From: an uncultured Aquimarina sp.
GTDB taxonomy: Bacteria > Bacteroidota > Bacteroidia > Flavobacteriales > Flavobacteriaceae
DNA length: 64,000 nucleotides
Assembly: GCA_947496355.1 (NCBI GenBank)
Contig: CANMCO010000010.1
Coordinates: 62,001-126,000 of the forward strand
Direction of reading: 5' to 3'
A model generated the notes under the pieces. That model was not told the origin of the DNA, did not search any database, and saw only the letters and a list, made by a program, of their open reading frames with translations. Below are positions 16,993-25,966 of the stretch, one piece after another; the first letter of the stretch is position 1, and every line of letters starts with the position of its first letter. The translations under genes were made by a program, and so were the position numbers.

Positions 16993-17051
16993 ATCTATCC
17001 CTTGTACTCTCTTTAGTTTCCCTAACTAATGTCCTCACACAAGATGTAGAT
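16993..17051 (-). ncRNA. Structured element copy 3 (candidate small RNA or leader with terminator)
   Basis: On the minus strand: outer stem ATCTAcaTCTTGT paired with ACAAGGGATAGAT (two mismatches), conserved GTGTGAGGACATTAGTT, loop AGGG, then AAACTAAAGAGAGTAC. The inner hairpin of copies 1 and 2 is absent, but TTAGTT/AACTAA still pairs perfectly. The outer stem has a sequence unrelated to the other copies yet pairs in the same place. Unlike copies 1 and 2, it has a same-strand operon downstream (cysteine peptide, SigZ), so it could be an attenuator-type leader as well as a small RNA or the 3' UTR of the Lrp gene. Confidence 0.55.
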
Positions 17052-17090
17052 GATTTTCATTTATATGATCACAAACCTCATGCCAAAAAT

Positions 17091-17555
17091 CTAAATTTCT
17101 AAATCATTAAATCCAACCCCATCGGTAATCGGATTATTTTGTATCAAATTAGATAATATGATGTGTGTTTTAACCTCTCCATAAGTGATTAAGCTATCGA
17201 TAAATTCTTGTAAATGTATTTGATCACGTAAAACTACTTCCATAATTATATTTTCATTTCCCGTAATTCGATAACAATTGAGTACTTCGTCAAATTGCGA
17301 TACTTTCGTCAAAAAAGGCTTTAACCTCCCCATAAAAGCGCGAAGTGTAATTATTGCTTTTAATTGATATCCTGTTTTGGTATAAGAGACAACGGCTTTA
17401 TATCCTGTTAAAACCCCATAATCCTCCATTTTTTTTATTCTTTCGGCAACCGCCGGAGAACTTAATCCAACCTTTCTTCCTATTTCAGCATTAGATAGTC
17501 TAGCATTTTGTTGCAAGCACTGTAAAATACCCCAGTTTGTAGAATCAATTTTCAT
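17091..17555 (-). CDS. Lrp/AsnC family transcriptional regulator
   Basis: 154 residues. The N-terminal winged HTH (about 1-60: ILQCLQQNARLSNAEIGRKVGLSSPAVAERIKKMEDYGVL) is followed by the RAM ligand-binding domain (about 66-145) with the typical YRITGNENIIMEVV strand. These proteins form octamers and regulate amino-acid genes in response to an amino acid. It is divergent from the gene at 17668; such regulators often control the divergent gene or themselves (inference). Confidence 0.93.
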   Translation of the reverse strand: MKIDSTNWGILQCLQQNARLSNAEIGRKVGLSSPAVAERIKKMEDYGVLTGYKAVVSYTKTGYQLKAIITLRAFMGRLKPFLTKVSQFDEVLNCYRITGNENIIMEVVLRDQIHLQEFIDSLITYGEVKTHIILSNLIQNNPITDGVGFNDLEI

Positions 17556-17645
17556 TTTAAACTAAAAATAATAATTATACTTAATTACTAAAGCAAATTA
17601 ATCATTTAGCTTTAAAATCAAAAGAAAAAATTACAAAAATAGCGT

Positions 17646-17653
17646 TATTTTTG
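17646..17653 (+). promoter_or_regulatory. Bacteroidota -7 promoter box
   Basis: TATTTTTG fits TAnnTTTG and lies 14 bases before the ATG of the gene at 17668, in the divergent spacer shared with the Lrp-type regulator. No clear -33 element is seen. Confidence 0.35.
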
Positions 17654-17667
17654 AACAACTAATTGTT

Positions 17668-18051
17668 ATGAGATCACAGCCACGAAATAAAAGATTATAT
17701 AAGAAAGCTCTTGATATATTTACATTATCCAGGAGTATTTCTACATATCTTATTCATGACATGACTTCACTGCAAAGTAATGGAAGCGAAGACCCGCATA
17801 TATATTTTACCGGTGATATTATTAGACAATCTGATGCATTGGCACCTAAAATAATTAATGCAGAAAATCAGACTTTTCAAGATGACCGTATCAAACATGC
17901 TAATTCCTTGATACACATTACAAATAAGCTTTATAAAAATTGTGAACGTCTTGAAAAATCTGAAAGTAATGGAAAAGAATTTTTGGTGCTTTTAAGAAAG
18001 GAACTCAAAAAGTTTAAGCGTTTACAACATAGTTGGATAATGAGCTTATGA
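17668..18051 (+). CDS. Hypothetical helical protein
   Basis: 127 residues, no signal peptide and no membrane segment. It is largely helical with a basic N-terminus (MRSQPRNKRLYKKAL) and basic C-terminus (LRKELKKFKRLQHSW). The central part reads like a four-helix bundle, possibly of the type seen in four-helix-bundle rRNA or flavin-associated proteins, but I cannot name a family. It is divergent from the Lrp-type regulator and preceded by a -7 box, which makes it a candidate target of that regulator. Confidence 0.6.
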   Translation: MRSQPRNKRLYKKALDIFTLSRSISTYLIHDMTSLQSNGSEDPHIYFTGDIIRQSDALAPKIINAENQTFQDDRIKHANSLIHITNKLYKNCERLEKSESNGKEFLVLLRKELKKFKRLQHSWIMSL

Positions 18052-18129
18052 TCTTATATTATTTTCTTAATTAAGTTTTGGTTACATAATCATACCCTAT
18101 CCCTATTAAAATAACAACTGCGCTTAATC

Positions 18130-19461
18130 TCATTTATATTGTTTTCCATGCTTTATGACAACACCTACATTTTGTAGAAGATTAATATGTCGCAATACAT
18201 CTCCTTTTACAGCAATAATATCTGCATATTTACCTTCGGTAACGGTTCCTACCTCATCTGCAACTCCCATCCATAATGACGGCCAATAAGTAGCTGCACG
18301 TATGGCATACATTGGATCGATTCCAAATTCATTTACCCAAACATCCAACTCATTCCAAGTAGATTGGCTATGAAATTTCATGGGGATACCACTATCTGTA
18401 CCAATCATCAATACAACACCAGCATCCATTAGTTGTTTTATTTTAGTTTCTAATGTTGGTTTACGAATAGGGGTTAGCTGAAAATAAGGTAAACGATCCT
18501 TATATTTAAAACTGTTTTTAATATCTGCAATGATTGTATCATGCAAACCTCTATGCCATGAATCATTATCCAAATGCTCTCCATTATCTCTTACATATTC
18601 GTAATTAAATAACCCTTCTACTGTAGGACACCAAAACAATGGTCCTAAATTCATTTGTGCGGTTCGTTCTTTTATAGCTTCCATAACATCATCAGGATAT
18701 TTGGGCGCAGAAGACAAGCCTGTATGCTCAAAGCAATCTGCTCCCGCCTGAAGGCCCATTCTAATTTCTTGCGGACGATGACCGTGAGCAACAACTTTCA
18801 GATTATATTTATGTGCCGTATCTACCACAGCCTGTAGCTCATCTTTTGACATTTGATCCTGATCAATCAGTTTAACACAATCTACACCAGCATCGGCTAA
18901 TTTTTTCACCTTCTTTCTTGCATCTTCTACTCCGTTAATTCCCCAACGAAAAGCCTCTGTGCCGGGATAAGGTTTTTTCTGAATAAAGGGTCCCGAAACA
19001 TACAATGTAGCGCCCGGAATTTCTCCTTTATTAATTCTATCTCTTACAGAAATACTTTCTTTTAATGGTCCTCCAAGATCTCTTGCACTGGTAACTCCGG
19101 CCATTAGTAATTGCTCTGCAGAAGACGGCATGATAACATCTTCTAAGAGTGGTAGATATTTTTTATCCCAATAGGAATAATCTGCATGACCATTAATCAT
19201 AGTGTGCACATGCATATCCCAAAGCCCAGGAAGCACAGACATACCTTCTGTAGAAATAACCTTGGCGTTTTCAGGAATTTTCAAGGTTTCTATTGTGCCA
19301 ACGGCCTTTATTTTTTCTCCTTCAATGATTATTACACTATTCTGTATTGGGGTAGATCCATAACCATCAATTAAAGTTCCTCCAACTAAGGCTTTTATTT
19401 CATTTTGTTGCCCGAAGGAAAAAGCTGTTATGAATAGTAATCCTAAAAATAATTTTTGCAT
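18130..19461 (-). CDS. Exported amidohydrolase family metal-dependent hydrolase
   Basis: 443 residues from the ATG at 19461, which begins a proper signal peptide (MQKLFLGLLFITAFSFGQ); the frame is open further upstream but would bury it. Amidohydrolase metal-site motifs are all present: MHVHT (HxH), the Lys in VKLIDQ, VVAHGH, CFEHTG and GTDSGIP (catalytic Asp). The flanking beta-sandwich is marked by ALVGGTLIDGYG and GTVTEGKYADIIAVKGD. The family includes imidazolonepropionase-like and dipeptidase-like enzymes. The periplasmic substrate is not determined. Confidence 0.9.
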   Translation of the reverse strand: MQKLFLGLLFITAFSFGQQNEIKALVGGTLIDGYGSTPIQNSVIIIEGEKIKAVGTIETLKIPENAKVISTEGMSVLPGLWDMHVHTMINGHADYSYWDKKYLPLLEDVIMPSSAEQLLMAGVTSARDLGGPLKESISVRDRINKGEIPGATLYVSGPFIQKKPYPGTEAFRWGINGVEDARKKVKKLADAGVDCVKLIDQDQMSKDELQAVVDTAHKYNLKVVAHGHRPQEIRMGLQAGADCFEHTGLSSAPKYPDDVMEAIKERTAQMNLGPLFWCPTVEGLFNYEYVRDNGEHLDNDSWHRGLHDTIIADIKNSFKYKDRLPYFQLTPIRKPTLETKIKQLMDAGVVLMIGTDSGIPMKFHSQSTWNELDVWVNEFGIDPMYAIRAATYWPSLWMGVADEVGTVTEGKYADIIAVKGDVLRHINLLQNVGVVIKHGKQYK

Positions 19462-19506
19462 GACGAGTTGTGTTTCTCTAAAGATAAAAAAACTCTGGTA
19501 AATGAT

Positions 19507-19534
19507 AAACCCCATATCATATAGTACGGGGTTT
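19507..19534. terminator. Hairpin between icmF and amidohydrolase genes
   Basis: AAACCCC and GGGGTTT are separated by 14 bases. The hairpin lies between the icmF stop and the downstream amidohydrolase start on the minus strand. The T-run is weak in the minus direction. Confidence 0.4.
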
Positions 19535-19560
19535 ATTTTTATTTGATATGATTGTTTACA

Positions 19561-22500
19561 TTACATATTCCTGCGATACTGCCCTCCTACTTCAAATAAG
19601 GCAGATGTAACTTGTCCTAAAGAGCATTTTTTACAAACTTCCATTAAAGCATCAAAAATATTTTGGTTAGTAATTGCTTTTTGTTGTAAGTCTTTTAATA
19701 ATGCTTCAGTATCATTACTATTTCCTTTATGTAGCTCATTTAGCATAGTAATCTGATACTGTTTTTCTTCTTCTGTAGCTCTAATTACTTCTCCTGGAGT
19801 AACCGTTGGCGACCCTTTAGAACTTAGGAATGTATTTACACCAATAATTGGGAAATCTCCGTTATGTTTCAAGGTTTCATAATACAAGCTCTCTTCTTGG
19901 ATTTTACTACGTTGATACATAGTTTCCATTGCTCCTAGTACTCCGCCACGTTCAGTAATTCTATCAAATTCTGTTAGTACAGCTTCCTCAACCAAATCTG
20001 TAAGCTCTTCGATTATAAAAGAACCTTGAATAGGATTTTCGTTCTTAGCAAGTCCTAATTCTTTATTAATGATTAATTGTATTGCCATTGCTCTACGCAC
20101 AGACTCTTCTGTAGGTGTAGTAATTGCTTCATCATACGCATTTGTATGTAAAGAATTACAGTTATCATATATTGCATACAACGCTTGCAATGTTGTACGA
20201 ATATCATTAAAATCTATCTCTTGTGCATGCAATGATCGCCCTGAAGTTTGTATATGATATTTTAGCATTTGAGCTCTAGAGTTGGCTCCATATTTATTTT
20301 TCAAGGCTTTTGCCCAAACCTTACGCGCTACACGCCCGATAACTGCATATTCTGGATCGATCCCGTTAGAAAAGAAGAAAGATAAGTTTGGTCCAAACTT
20401 ATTGATATCCATTCCGCGGCTCAGGTAATATTCTACATAAGTAAATCCGTTTGCCAAAGTTAATGCCAACTGGGTAATAGGATTCGCCCCTGCCTCAGCA
20501 ATATGATATCCTGATATAGAAACCGAATAGAAATTACGTACTTGCTTCTCAATAAAATATTCCTGTACGTCTCCCATTAGTCTCAGAGCAAATTCTGTTG
20601 AGAAGATACAAGTATTCTGAGCTTGATCTTCCTTCAAAATATCTGCTTGCACAGTACCTCGTACAGTATTTAATGTAGTTGCCTTAATCTCTTCATATAC
20701 ATCCTTTGGCAACACCTGATCCCCTGTAACACCAAGAAGCATTAATCCAAGTCCATCATTACCTTCTGGAAGTTCTCCTTGATATTGTGGCCTTGCTACT
20801 CCTTTGTCTTTATATATCTTTTTAATTTTTGCCTCTACCTCAGACTCCAATTCATTTTCTTTGATATACTTTTCACAATTTTGATCTATAGCAGCGTTCA
20901 TGAAGAATCCGAGTAACATTGGAGCAGGACCATTAATAGTCATACTTACAGATGTCATAGCATGCGTCAGATCAAAACCAGAATATAACTTTTTGGCATC
21001 ATCCAAACAGCAAATTGAAACTCCTGCATTACCTATTTTCCCGTAGATATCAGGTCTATGGTCTGGATCGTTACCATATAATGTAACAGAATCAAAAGCA
21101 GTTGAAAGTCTTTTTGCGGGCATCCCTAGGCTCACATAATGAAAACGTCTATTGGTACGCTCTGGCCCTCCTTCTCCTGCAAACATACGTGTAGGATCTT
21201 CTCCTGTTCGTTTAAAAGGGTATAATCCTGATGCATAAGGAAACTCTCCTGGAACATTTTCTTGCAAACACCAATTCAGTATATCACCCCAAGCTTGATA
21301 TTTTGGTAAAGCAACTTTAGGGATTTGAGTGTGTGATAAAGATTCGGTATGTGTATCTATTTTGATTTCCTTATCTCTTACTTTAAAAGAGTAGATAGGA
21401 TCCTTATATTTTTTCACTTTGGCTGCCCATCCTGTAATAATCTCCCAATTATATGGATCAAGGTTAAGCTTTACACGATCAAACTCTGCAAGAAGTAACT
21501 TTAAAAATGCAGTATTATCTTCATTTTTAATATTTCGCAGTAATTCATCATCAATACCATTCTTAGACAAACCAATAAAATCTACATCTGCTACACTACA
21601 AATTGTTTTATAGATTCCGTATAACTTTTGAGCAACCTCAACTTGTGTTCCTGCAGTTTTATCATATGCCCTATTGCTTTCTGCAATTTCTGACAGATAC
21701 CTTGTTCTACTTGGCGGAATAACAAATATCTTTTCAGACATTTCTTTAGAGATATGAAAATCTGACTTTAAATCTGATCCTGTTTTTTCAACCACTTTAT
21801 CCATAATCGCCTTATAAAGCGTGTTCATTCCCGGATCATTAAATTGCGAAGCAATTGTACCATATACGGGCAATTGATCTTGCGGAGTATCCCATAGACT
21901 GTGATTGCGCATATATTGTTTTTTCACATCTCTAAGCGCATCCAGAGATCCTCTTTTATCAAATTTATTGATCGCTACTAAATCGGCAAAATCAAGCATA
22001 TCGATTTTTTCTAATTGTGTAGCAGCTCCAAATTCTGGAGTCATAACATACAAAGAGGTATCACTATGCTCTAAAATTTCGGTATCTGATTGTCCTATAC
22101 CTGATGTTTCCAGGATTATTAAATCAAACTCTGCAGCCTTAAGCACTTCTATAGCTTCTGCAACATATTTAGATAATGCCAAATTAGATTGGCGTGTCGC
22201 CAAAGAACGCATATATACCCTTGGTGAGTTTATAGCATTCATTCGTATTCGATCACCTAATAATGCTCCTCCTGTTTTTCGTTTAGAAGGGTCTACAGAA
22301 ATCAATCCTATTGTCTTTTTAGGAAAATCAATTAAAAAACGGCGAACCAACTCATCAACTAATGAGGATTTACCTGCCCCACCAGTACCAGTAATTCCTA
22401 ATACCGGAGTTTTAGATGTTTTATTTTTTTTATGAATTTCGTCTAAAGTATCTTTAGCAATTTCAGGAAAGTTCTCTGCAGCCGAAATTACCCTCGCGAT

Positions 22501-22995
22501 AGCACCTATTTCTTTCTCTGCCAAATGGTCTGCTTCTCCGTTAAGTGCATCTCCTATTGGAAAGTCTGATCTTTGGACCAGATCATTGATCATTCCTTGC
22601 AGTCCAAGTTCTCTTCCATCATCAGGAGAGTAAATTCTAGTGATCCCATAATCCATTAGTTCCTTAATCTCTTCGGGAAGGATTACACCACCTCCTCCTC
22701 CAAAAATTTTAATATGCGTTGCTCCCTTTTCTTTAAGCAAATCGTACATATATTTGAAATATTCATTGTGACCTCCTTGATATGATGTCATTGCAATAGC
22801 ATTAGCATCTTCCTGAATAGCACAATTAACGACTTCTTCTACACTACGATCATGACCAAGGTGAATCACCTCTACTCCTGTAGATTGTATAATACGACGC
22901 ATAATATTGATGGCAGCATCGTGACCATCAAATAGTGAAGCTGCAGTAACTATTCTTACTTTGTACTTAGGTTTATAGGGTGCAATTTGTTCCAT
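19561..22995 (-). CDS. icmF: Fused acyl-CoA mutase IcmF (B12 domain, MeaB-like GTPase, mutase)
   Basis: 1144 residues, a single-chain adenosylcobalamin mutase. The B12 domain comes first (about 10-150, with SLFDGHDAA for His-on binding). A G-protein chaperone domain follows (about 190-480: Walker A GTGGAGKSS, SVDPSKRKTGGALLGDR, ETSGIGQSD, NKFDKRG). The mutase TIM barrel completes the chain (about 560-1144: FPYASGLYPFKR, RTNRRFHYVSLGMPAKRLSTAFDS, LKEDQAQNTCIFSTE). This order is diagnostic of IcmF rather than methylmalonyl-CoA mutase. IcmF interconverts isobutyryl-CoA and butyryl-CoA (and related branched acyl-CoAs), with its own GTPase for cofactor quality control. One substrate-pocket residue is unusual (see findings). 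No B12 riboswitch is seen upstream. Confidence 0.92.
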   Translation of the reverse strand: MEQIAPYKPKYKVRIVTAASLFDGHDAAINIMRRIIQSTGVEVIHLGHDRSVEEVVNCAIQEDANAIAMTSYQGGHNEYFKYMYDLLKEKGATHIKIFGGGGGVILPEEIKELMDYGITRIYSPDDGRELGLQGMINDLVQRSDFPIGDALNGEADHLAEKEIGAIARVISAAENFPEIAKDTLDEIHKKNKTSKTPVLGITGTGGAGKSSLVDELVRRFLIDFPKKTIGLISVDPSKRKTGGALLGDRIRMNAINSPRVYMRSLATRQSNLALSKYVAEAIEVLKAAEFDLIILETSGIGQSDTEILEHSDTSLYVMTPEFGAATQLEKIDMLDFADLVAINKFDKRGSLDALRDVKKQYMRNHSLWDTPQDQLPVYGTIASQFNDPGMNTLYKAIMDKVVEKTGSDLKSDFHISKEMSEKIFVIPPSRTRYLSEIAESNRAYDKTAGTQVEVAQKLYGIYKTICSVADVDFIGLSKNGIDDELLRNIKNEDNTAFLKLLLAEFDRVKLNLDPYNWEIITGWAAKVKKYKDPIYSFKVRDKEIKIDTHTESLSHTQIPKVALPKYQAWGDILNWCLQENVPGEFPYASGLYPFKRTGEDPTRMFAGEGGPERTNRRFHYVSLGMPAKRLSTAFDSVTLYGNDPDHRPDIYGKIGNAGVSICCLDDAKKLYSGFDLTHAMTSVSMTINGPAPMLLGFFMNAAIDQNCEKYIKENELESEVEAKIKKIYKDKGVARPQYQGELPEGNDGLGLMLLGVTGDQVLPKDVYEEIKATTLNTVRGTVQADILKEDQAQNTCIFSTEFALRLMGDVQEYFIEKQVRNFYSVSISGYHIAEAGANPITQLALTLANGFTYVEYYLSRGMDINKFGPNLSFFFSNGIDPEYAVIGRVARKVWAKALKNKYGANSRAQMLKYHIQTSGRSLHAQEIDFNDIRTTLQALYAIYDNCNSLHTNAYDEAITTPTEESVRRAMAIQLIINKELGLAKNENPIQGSFIIEELTDLVEEAVLTEFDRITERGGVLGAMETMYQRSKIQEESLYYETLKHNGDFPIIGVNTFLSSKGSPTVTPGEVIRATEEEKQYQITMLNELHKGNSNDTEALLKDLQQKAITNQNIFDALMEVCKKCSLGQVTSALFEVGGQYRRNM

Positions 22996-23275
22996 TGATA
23001 ATAAAAAGTAGTTTTAATGGTGCTAATTTACGAAATACGCATCAAAAAGGATTATTTTTTTAGAATTATATAATTTATTTAACCAATCTGGTTATTTCAT
23101 TATTCATCATTCAAATTTAGTGCTATTTATGCTGGTTTTTTTGAAAATTCCGCACCAATACCGTCAATACATTTCAAATCAAGTAAAAAGAGTATGAACC
23201 ATCTTACGTTTAGGTAAAATAATAGAAGGAATTATCTTAATTATAGTAAGTTTATCGATGAAAACATGAGTAAGA

Positions 23276-24130
23276 ATGAAGAAAACCACCTTATTAATCA
23301 ACTGTCCCGATAAAAAAGGGATTATAGCCACTGTTACCAATTTTATTTTATCCAAGAAAGGAAATACAACCTATATAGAACAACATGTAGATCGTGAGTT
23401 AGAAGAGTTCTTTATGAGATTAGAATGTGAGTTTGATCAGGACGAAGAAAAATTGGCTTTATTCAAGGAATCTTTCAACAAGCATGTATCAGAAAACTAT
23501 AACATGCATTGGGAAATGTATAATGCCGAAAAGAAACCTAAAATGGCTCTTTTTGTATCTAAATATGATCATTGCTTATATGATATTTTAGGAAGGTATG
23601 CTTCTGGTGAATTAAAAGTGAAAATCCCTATAATCATTAGTAACCATGAGGCCCTAAAACCAATTGCCGATGCTTTCAATGTTCCATTCAAACATATTCC
23701 TGTCACAAAAGAAAATAAAAAACAGGCCGAAGCTGAACAATTGAGAACATTAAAAGAACATAAAGTAGACTTTGTAGTTTTAGCAAGGTATATGCAAATT
23801 CTTTCTTCTAATTTTGTTGATCAGTTTCCTAACAAAATCATCAACATACATCATTCTTTCCTACCAGCATTTCCAGGGGCAAAACCGTATCATTCTGCAT
23901 ATGAACGTGGCGTTAAAATTATAGGCGCTACAAGTCATTATGTTACCTCTGACTTAGATGAAGGACCTATAATCGAACAGGAAATCGTAAGAGTTTCGCA
24001 TATACACAATGTACATGATTTCATTCTCAAAGGAAGAGATCTTGAAAAAATAGTATTATCAAGGGCTATTAAGCATCATATAGAAAGAAAGGTTTTAGTT
24101 TACAATAATAAAACGGTGATTTTTTCATAG
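23276..24130 (+). CDS. purU: Formyltetrahydrofolate deformylase
   Basis: 284 residues. The N-terminal ACT domain (1-80: LLINCPDKKGIIATVTNFIL) is fused to a formyltransferase-fold catalytic domain (about 85-284) containing VLARYMQILS, INIHHSFLPAFPGAKPYHSAYERGVKIIGATSHYVTSDLDEGPII. The conserved Asn, His and Asp needed for hydrolysis are visible. The enzyme releases formate from 10-formyl-THF and balances one-carbon pools. Its end overlaps the convergent PqqB-like gene by 6 bases. Confidence 0.96.
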   Translation: MKKTTLLINCPDKKGIIATVTNFILSKKGNTTYIEQHVDRELEEFFMRLECEFDQDEEKLALFKESFNKHVSENYNMHWEMYNAEKKPKMALFVSKYDHCLYDILGRYASGELKVKIPIIISNHEALKPIADAFNVPFKHIPVTKENKKQAEAEQLRTLKEHKVDFVVLARYMQILSSNFVDQFPNKIINIHHSFLPAFPGAKPYHSAYERGVKIIGATSHYVTSDLDEGPIIEQEIVRVSHIHNVHDFILKGRDLEKIVLSRAIKHHIERKVLVYNNKTVIFS

Positions 24131-25081
24131 AGGCAAAATATCCCCAAAGCTAGCAAAGCGGTACCCTTGTTTTTCAAGCGCTATTCTTTCACTATAATTC
24201 TTATTAATTGCAGGGTTGGAATGATTAAAATGGATAAAGATTATTTTAGATTTTGTGGCACTTGATTCTCTACTAAAAATAGTAGTTGTTTCTTCTATAA
24301 ATGGATGTGGAACCTCTGACATTGGTCTAGGGATTTCACCATCTTTAAAAAAGGTCGCATCTATAAGTGCATAATCTACATTTTTTACTTCTTCAACAAT
24401 ATCTTTCTCCCAAAGAGACCATTTATTAATATCTGGAATAAATAGTGCCGTTTTCTCATTACCTATAATTTTGTACCCTACAGTTTCAGAATATTCATCT
24501 CTATGTGGCACGATAAAAGGAACCACTTTAACAGCATTAGTTAGCTGTACTGTAGTATCTGCATATATAGCACTAATATTTATGTTGTTTAAATTCACTA
24601 ATTGAGACCATGGACCATTTGATTCTAAAAATGATTTCATTTTTGGCATTGCAAATACTCTAATATTGCCTGCTCCCATAGCTTCTCGCCCCAAATGCAT
24701 TAATCCTGTATAATGCCCAATATGAGCATGGGTTAGAAAAATCCCATGTATAATAGTATTGCTTTGTAAGTGTTCGCTATCCAAAATAGCCAATTGCTCT
24801 GGCATATCAGGAGTTGCTTCAAATAGAAACTTCTTATTTTCTTTTCTATCAATTAGTCCCAGTGAAACCACTAATTCTTTACCTATTACACCCTCTTTGA
24901 CCTTTTCAAACTCCTTTGTGTTATTTATGTGAGGAAAACCGCCATCTTGCGTTATTCCCAATATGGTTAGATATTGATTGGGTTTAATGAGCGGTATCGA
25001 CTCGTCATTTGTCGATACTTTTTCATTTTTACAAGAAATAATTAAAATAGATAGTATTAAAAAAATTAAATTTGACTTCAT
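24125..25081 (-). CDS. MBL-fold hydrolase lipoprotein, PqqB-like
   Basis: 318 residues. A lipoprotein signal peptide ending ISCKN (Cys17) is followed by an MBL fold that opens with LGITQDGGFPH, the PqqB-like signature. The metal motif is THAHIGHYTG (HxHxGH, with Gly-His in place of the Asp-His of active MBL enzymes). Further markers are IVPHRDEYSETVGYKI, IPDINKW and IHFNHSNP. No other pqq gene is in the window, so a PQQ role is doubtful; many Bacteroidota carry such exported PqqB-like proteins as orphans. It converges on purU with a 6-base overlap. Confidence 0.85.
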   Translation of the reverse strand: MKSNLIFLILSILIISCKNEKVSTNDESIPLIKPNQYLTILGITQDGGFPHINNTKEFEKVKEGVIGKELVVSLGLIDRKENKKFLFEATPDMPEQLAILDSEHLQSNTIIHGIFLTHAHIGHYTGLMHLGREAMGAGNIRVFAMPKMKSFLESNGPWSQLVNLNNINISAIYADTTVQLTNAVKVVPFIVPHRDEYSETVGYKIIGNEKTALFIPDINKWSLWEKDIVEEVKNVDYALIDATFFKDGEIPRPMSEVPHPFIEETTTIFSRESSATKSKIIFIHFNHSNPAINKNYSERIALEKQGYRFASFGDILPL

Positions 25082-25117
25082 ATTAGTAACTTACATTCTC
25101 AAATCTAATAAGAAATC

Positions 25118-25837
25118 ATGAAAAAAATAGTAATTATACTTACCATTATGTTATTATCAAGTTGTGCAGAGCTTCAACAAGTTGTAAATAGTCTTCCACA
25201 AACGACAGGCGGTGGCTTTGGTATAAGCAATATTGATATCGCAAATGGGTTACGACAAGCTCTAGATAATGGTATTGACAAACAAGTGACTAAACTCACT
25301 CAAAAAGATGGTTTTTATAGAAATCAATTAGTAAAGATTCTTCTTCCGCAAGAATTACGTAAAGTAGATAAAACATTAAGAGATATAGGCTTGAGCAGTC
25401 TTGCAGATGAAGGGTTAAAAGTACTCAATAGAGCTGCAGAAGATGCGGTAAAAGAAGCTACTCCTATATTTGTGACCGCGGTAAAACAGATCACCTTTAC
25501 AGATGCACGCCAGATTCTTTTAGGTAATAATGATGCTGCTACGCTATACCTAAAGAATAAAACCAACAGTGCATTATATGCAAAATTTAATCCTGTAATA
25601 AATAGATCTTTCTCTAAAGTTGGAGCAGATAAAATATGGTCTAATATCATCAATAAGTATAATTCAATTCCATTAACAAATAATGTAAATCCAGATCTTA
25701 CAGATTATGTTACGCAAGAAGCTCTAAAGGGAGTTTATGCTATGATCGCTGTTGAAGAAAAAGATATTAGGACTAAACTAAGTTCAAGAACAACAGATTT
25801 ATTAAGAAAAGTATTTGCTTTGCAGGATAACCCATAA
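25118..25837 (+). CDS. DUF4197 domain-containing lipoprotein
   Basis: 239 residues. The lipobox SSCAE puts Cys16 at the mature N-terminus. The remainder matches DUF4197: SNIDIANGLRQALDNGIDKQVTKL near the start, LPQELRKVDKTLRDIGL, the FTDARQILLGNNDAATLYLKNKT core and the C-terminal VTQEALKGVYAMIAVEEKDIR. It is all-helical and exported to the envelope. The function of DUF4197 is not established. Confidence 0.9.
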   Translation: MKKIVIILTIMLLSSCAELQQVVNSLPQTTGGGFGISNIDIANGLRQALDNGIDKQVTKLTQKDGFYRNQLVKILLPQELRKVDKTLRDIGLSSLADEGLKVLNRAAEDAVKEATPIFVTAVKQITFTDARQILLGNNDAATLYLKNKTNSALYAKFNPVINRSFSKVGADKIWSNIINKYNSIPLTNNVNPDLTDYVTQEALKGVYAMIAVEEKDIRTKLSSRTTDLLRKVFALQDNP

Positions 25838-25966
25838 CTCGACATACATTATTATTGTTCTCAATTTGAGATTTAAAAGAACTTTATACAATGTTAACTC
25901 ATCATTAAGATAGCCTGAATGAATTAACCTTTAATTTTGCAATATTAACGGTAAGATAGGACAAAA

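Noticed and set aside
21905..22435. 176-codon open frame on the plus strand
   Set aside because: Antisense to the conserved GTPase domain of icmF.
22996..23275. Possible cobalamin riboswitch before icmF
   Set aside because: No B12-box-like sequence or multi-branched fold is visible in the 280-base spacer.
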